Source of the DNA: M0108 sp044228695
GTDB lineage: Bacteria; Pseudomonadota; Gammaproteobacteria; Chromatiales; Chromatiaceae
Reading direction: 5' to 3'
DNA: 16,331 bases
Assembly: GCA_044228695.1 (NCBI GenBank)
Contig: JBGAUK010000080.1
Span: forward strand, 1 to 16,331
Shown: in pieces, positions 15,384 to 16,331 of the stretch
How the letters are laid out: each line of letters starts with the position of its first letter
Position numbering within the stretch: the first letter of the stretch is position 1
The notes under the pieces: generated by a model
What the model saw: only the letters and a program-made list of their open reading frames with translations
Databases searched by the model: none
Told to the model about the DNA's origin: nothing
Position numbers and translations under genes: made by a program

Positions 15384-16331
15384 ATGAAGATACGGCGCAT
15401 CGTCCTCCTCGCCCTGGTCTGGATAGCCCTGCTCCCATTCCAGACCCCACAGGCCGGCCAGGTGATCAAGATCGCCACCCTGTCCCCGGACGGCACCAGT
15501 TGGATGCGCGCCATGCGCGCCGCGGGCGAAACCATCGCGAAGCGCTCCCAGGGGCGCGTTGTGCTACGTTTCTATCCCGGCGGAGTCATGGGCAACGACC
15601 AGAGCGTCATGCGCAAGATCCGCGCCGGCCAGCTTCAGGGCGGGGCCGTGACCATCGGCGCTCTTGCCGGCGTGGATAAGGACATCCAAATCTATGGCCT
15701 GCCCTTTCTCTTCCACGATCTGCGGGAGGTGGATCAGGTGCGCGCCCGCATGGACGCCACCCTGCTACAAGGGCTGGAAAAGAAGGGCTTCGTCGGGTTT
15801 GGCTTCGCCGAGGGCGGCTTTGCCTACTTCATGTCCAATCGCCCCCTCAAGACCATCACCGACCTCCAGGCCGGCAAGGTCTGGGCACCGGAGGGCGACA
15901 CCATCAGCCTCACCGGCTTCAATTCAGTGGGCGTATCACCCGTCACCCTCCCCATCACCGACGTACTCATGGCCCTGCAAACGGGACTCATCGACACCGT
16001 CACCTCCCCTCCAGCCGGAGCCATCGCCCTCCAGTGGCATACCCGCGTCAAATACCNNNNNNNNNNTATGGCATCCTGGTCATCACAGACAAGGCCTTCA
16101 AGATGCTCTCCGGGCCGGATCAGGCCTTGGTGCGGGAGGTCCTGGGAGACACCTTCAAGGCGATCGATGGCCAGAACCGGCGCGACAACGAGGCCGCCCT
16201 CAAGGCCCTCAAAAACCAGGGCATCGAATTCCTCCAGCCCCCGCTCCAGGACCTGGCCGGCTGGCGCAAAAGCGTCGAGAGCGCTCAAAAGCAATTGGTG
16301 GCTCAGGGTTACTTCAGCCGGGATCTGGTGG
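15384..16331 (+). CDS. dctP: TRAP transporter substrate-binding protein, DctP type (partial)
   Basis: The periplasmic solute-binding component of a TRAP transporter. Signal peptide MKIRRIVLLALVWIALLPF with cleavage near PQAG. The mature start VIKIATLSPDGTSWM, then FYPGGVMGND, RKIRAGQLQGG, YGLPFLF and the GLIDTVTSPP stretch are typical of DctP proteins of the TatT-associated type. Tandem GGAG lies seven bases before the ATG at 15384. The gene is interrupted by ten Ns (16057-16066). The reading frame before the gap ends in TAC C, and the correct frame after it begins at 16067 (TAT GGC ATC, YGILVITDKAF), which is shifted if the gap is taken as exactly ten. The 3' end is beyond the window, where DctQ/DctM permease genes would be expected. 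Confidence 0.93.
   Translation, partial: MKIRRIVLLALVWIALLPFQTPQAGQVIKIATLSPDGTSWMRAMRAAGETIAKRSQGRVVLRFYPGGVMGNDQSVMRKIRAGQLQGGAVTIGALAGVDKDIQIYGLPFLFHDLREVDQVRARMDATLLQGLEKKGFVGFGFAEGGFAYFMSNRPLKTITDLQAGKVWAPEGDTISLTGFNSVGVSPVTLPITDVLMALQTGLIDTVTSPPAGAIALQWHTRVKYXXXXMASWSSQTRPSRCSPGRIRPWCGRSWETPSRRSMARTGATTRPPSRPSKTRASNSSSPRSRTWPAGAKASRALKSNWWLRVTSAGIWW
16057..16066. other. Assembly gap (10 N) inside dctP
   Basis: Ten undetermined bases. For dctP to stay in one frame across the gap, the true missing length must leave remainder 2 when divided by 3. Ten leaves remainder 1, so the run is a placeholder of arbitrary size, or the gene is frameshifted. Homologous DctP proteins appear to have several more residues between VKY and YGIL, which fits a longer missing stretch. 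Confidence 0.95.

Noticed and set aside
15824..16294. Minus-strand reading frame over the dctP gap
   Set aside because: It spans the Ns and is antisense to a clear DctP; open only by composition.

Overview
This is a 16.3-kb high-GC proteobacterial chromosome segment. Gene content points to a gammaproteobacterium: AceK, an AceB-type malate synthase, RraA, a UPF0178 protein and a TatT/DctP-type TRAP system. Overall style suggests a purple sulfur bacterium or relative (Chromatiales). That placement is inference from gene content and composition, not a database match. No rRNA, tRNA, CRISPR array or complete transposase gene was seen.

Region 1 (1-181): three tandem 23-bp units sit at the left edge. 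They look like the terminal repeats of an IS21-family element lying mostly outside the window. A spaced 15-bp inverted repeat spans the aceK 3' end.

Region 2 (179-5308), the glyoxylate shunt: aceK (isocitrate dehydrogenase kinase/phosphatase) is on the minus strand, diverging from aceB (malate synthase A) and aceA (isocitrate lyase). This differs from the single aceBAK operon of enteric bacteria. The AT-rich divergent intergenic region holds a 7-9-7 palindrome that could be an operator. A strong hairpin lies between aceB and aceA, and a clear intrinsic terminator follows aceA. Together the three proteins set how isocitrate is split between the TCA cycle and the shunt during growth on acetate or other C2 units.

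Region 3 (5350-6430): a 118-bp nested inverted repeat (MITE- or REP-like) lies just upstream of rraA. A small secreted protein with a DUF5666-like pattern follows.

Region 4 (6430-10255), a signalling pair: a FIST-domain protein (the fold of the NosP heme/NO sensors) ends 4 bp before a GAF-like/PAS/GGDEF/EAL cyclic-di-GMP enzyme. Both start with GTG and they appear translationally coupled. This is the best candidate for a noteworthy signalling system in the window.

Region 5 (10381-12501): a UPF0178 (YaiI/YqxD) protein, a conserved hypothetical protein with a CGSC motif, and a TSUP (TauE/SafE) permease.

Region 6 (12693-16331): a TatT lipoprotein and a DctP-type TRAP substrate-binding protein, which usually work together. 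Here they are separated by an AT-richer gene for a secreted, permuted papain-fold (YiiX/C92-like) protein with its own promoter-like and terminator-like signals, suggesting later insertion. The dctP gene is interrupted by a 10-N assembly gap and runs off the right edge.
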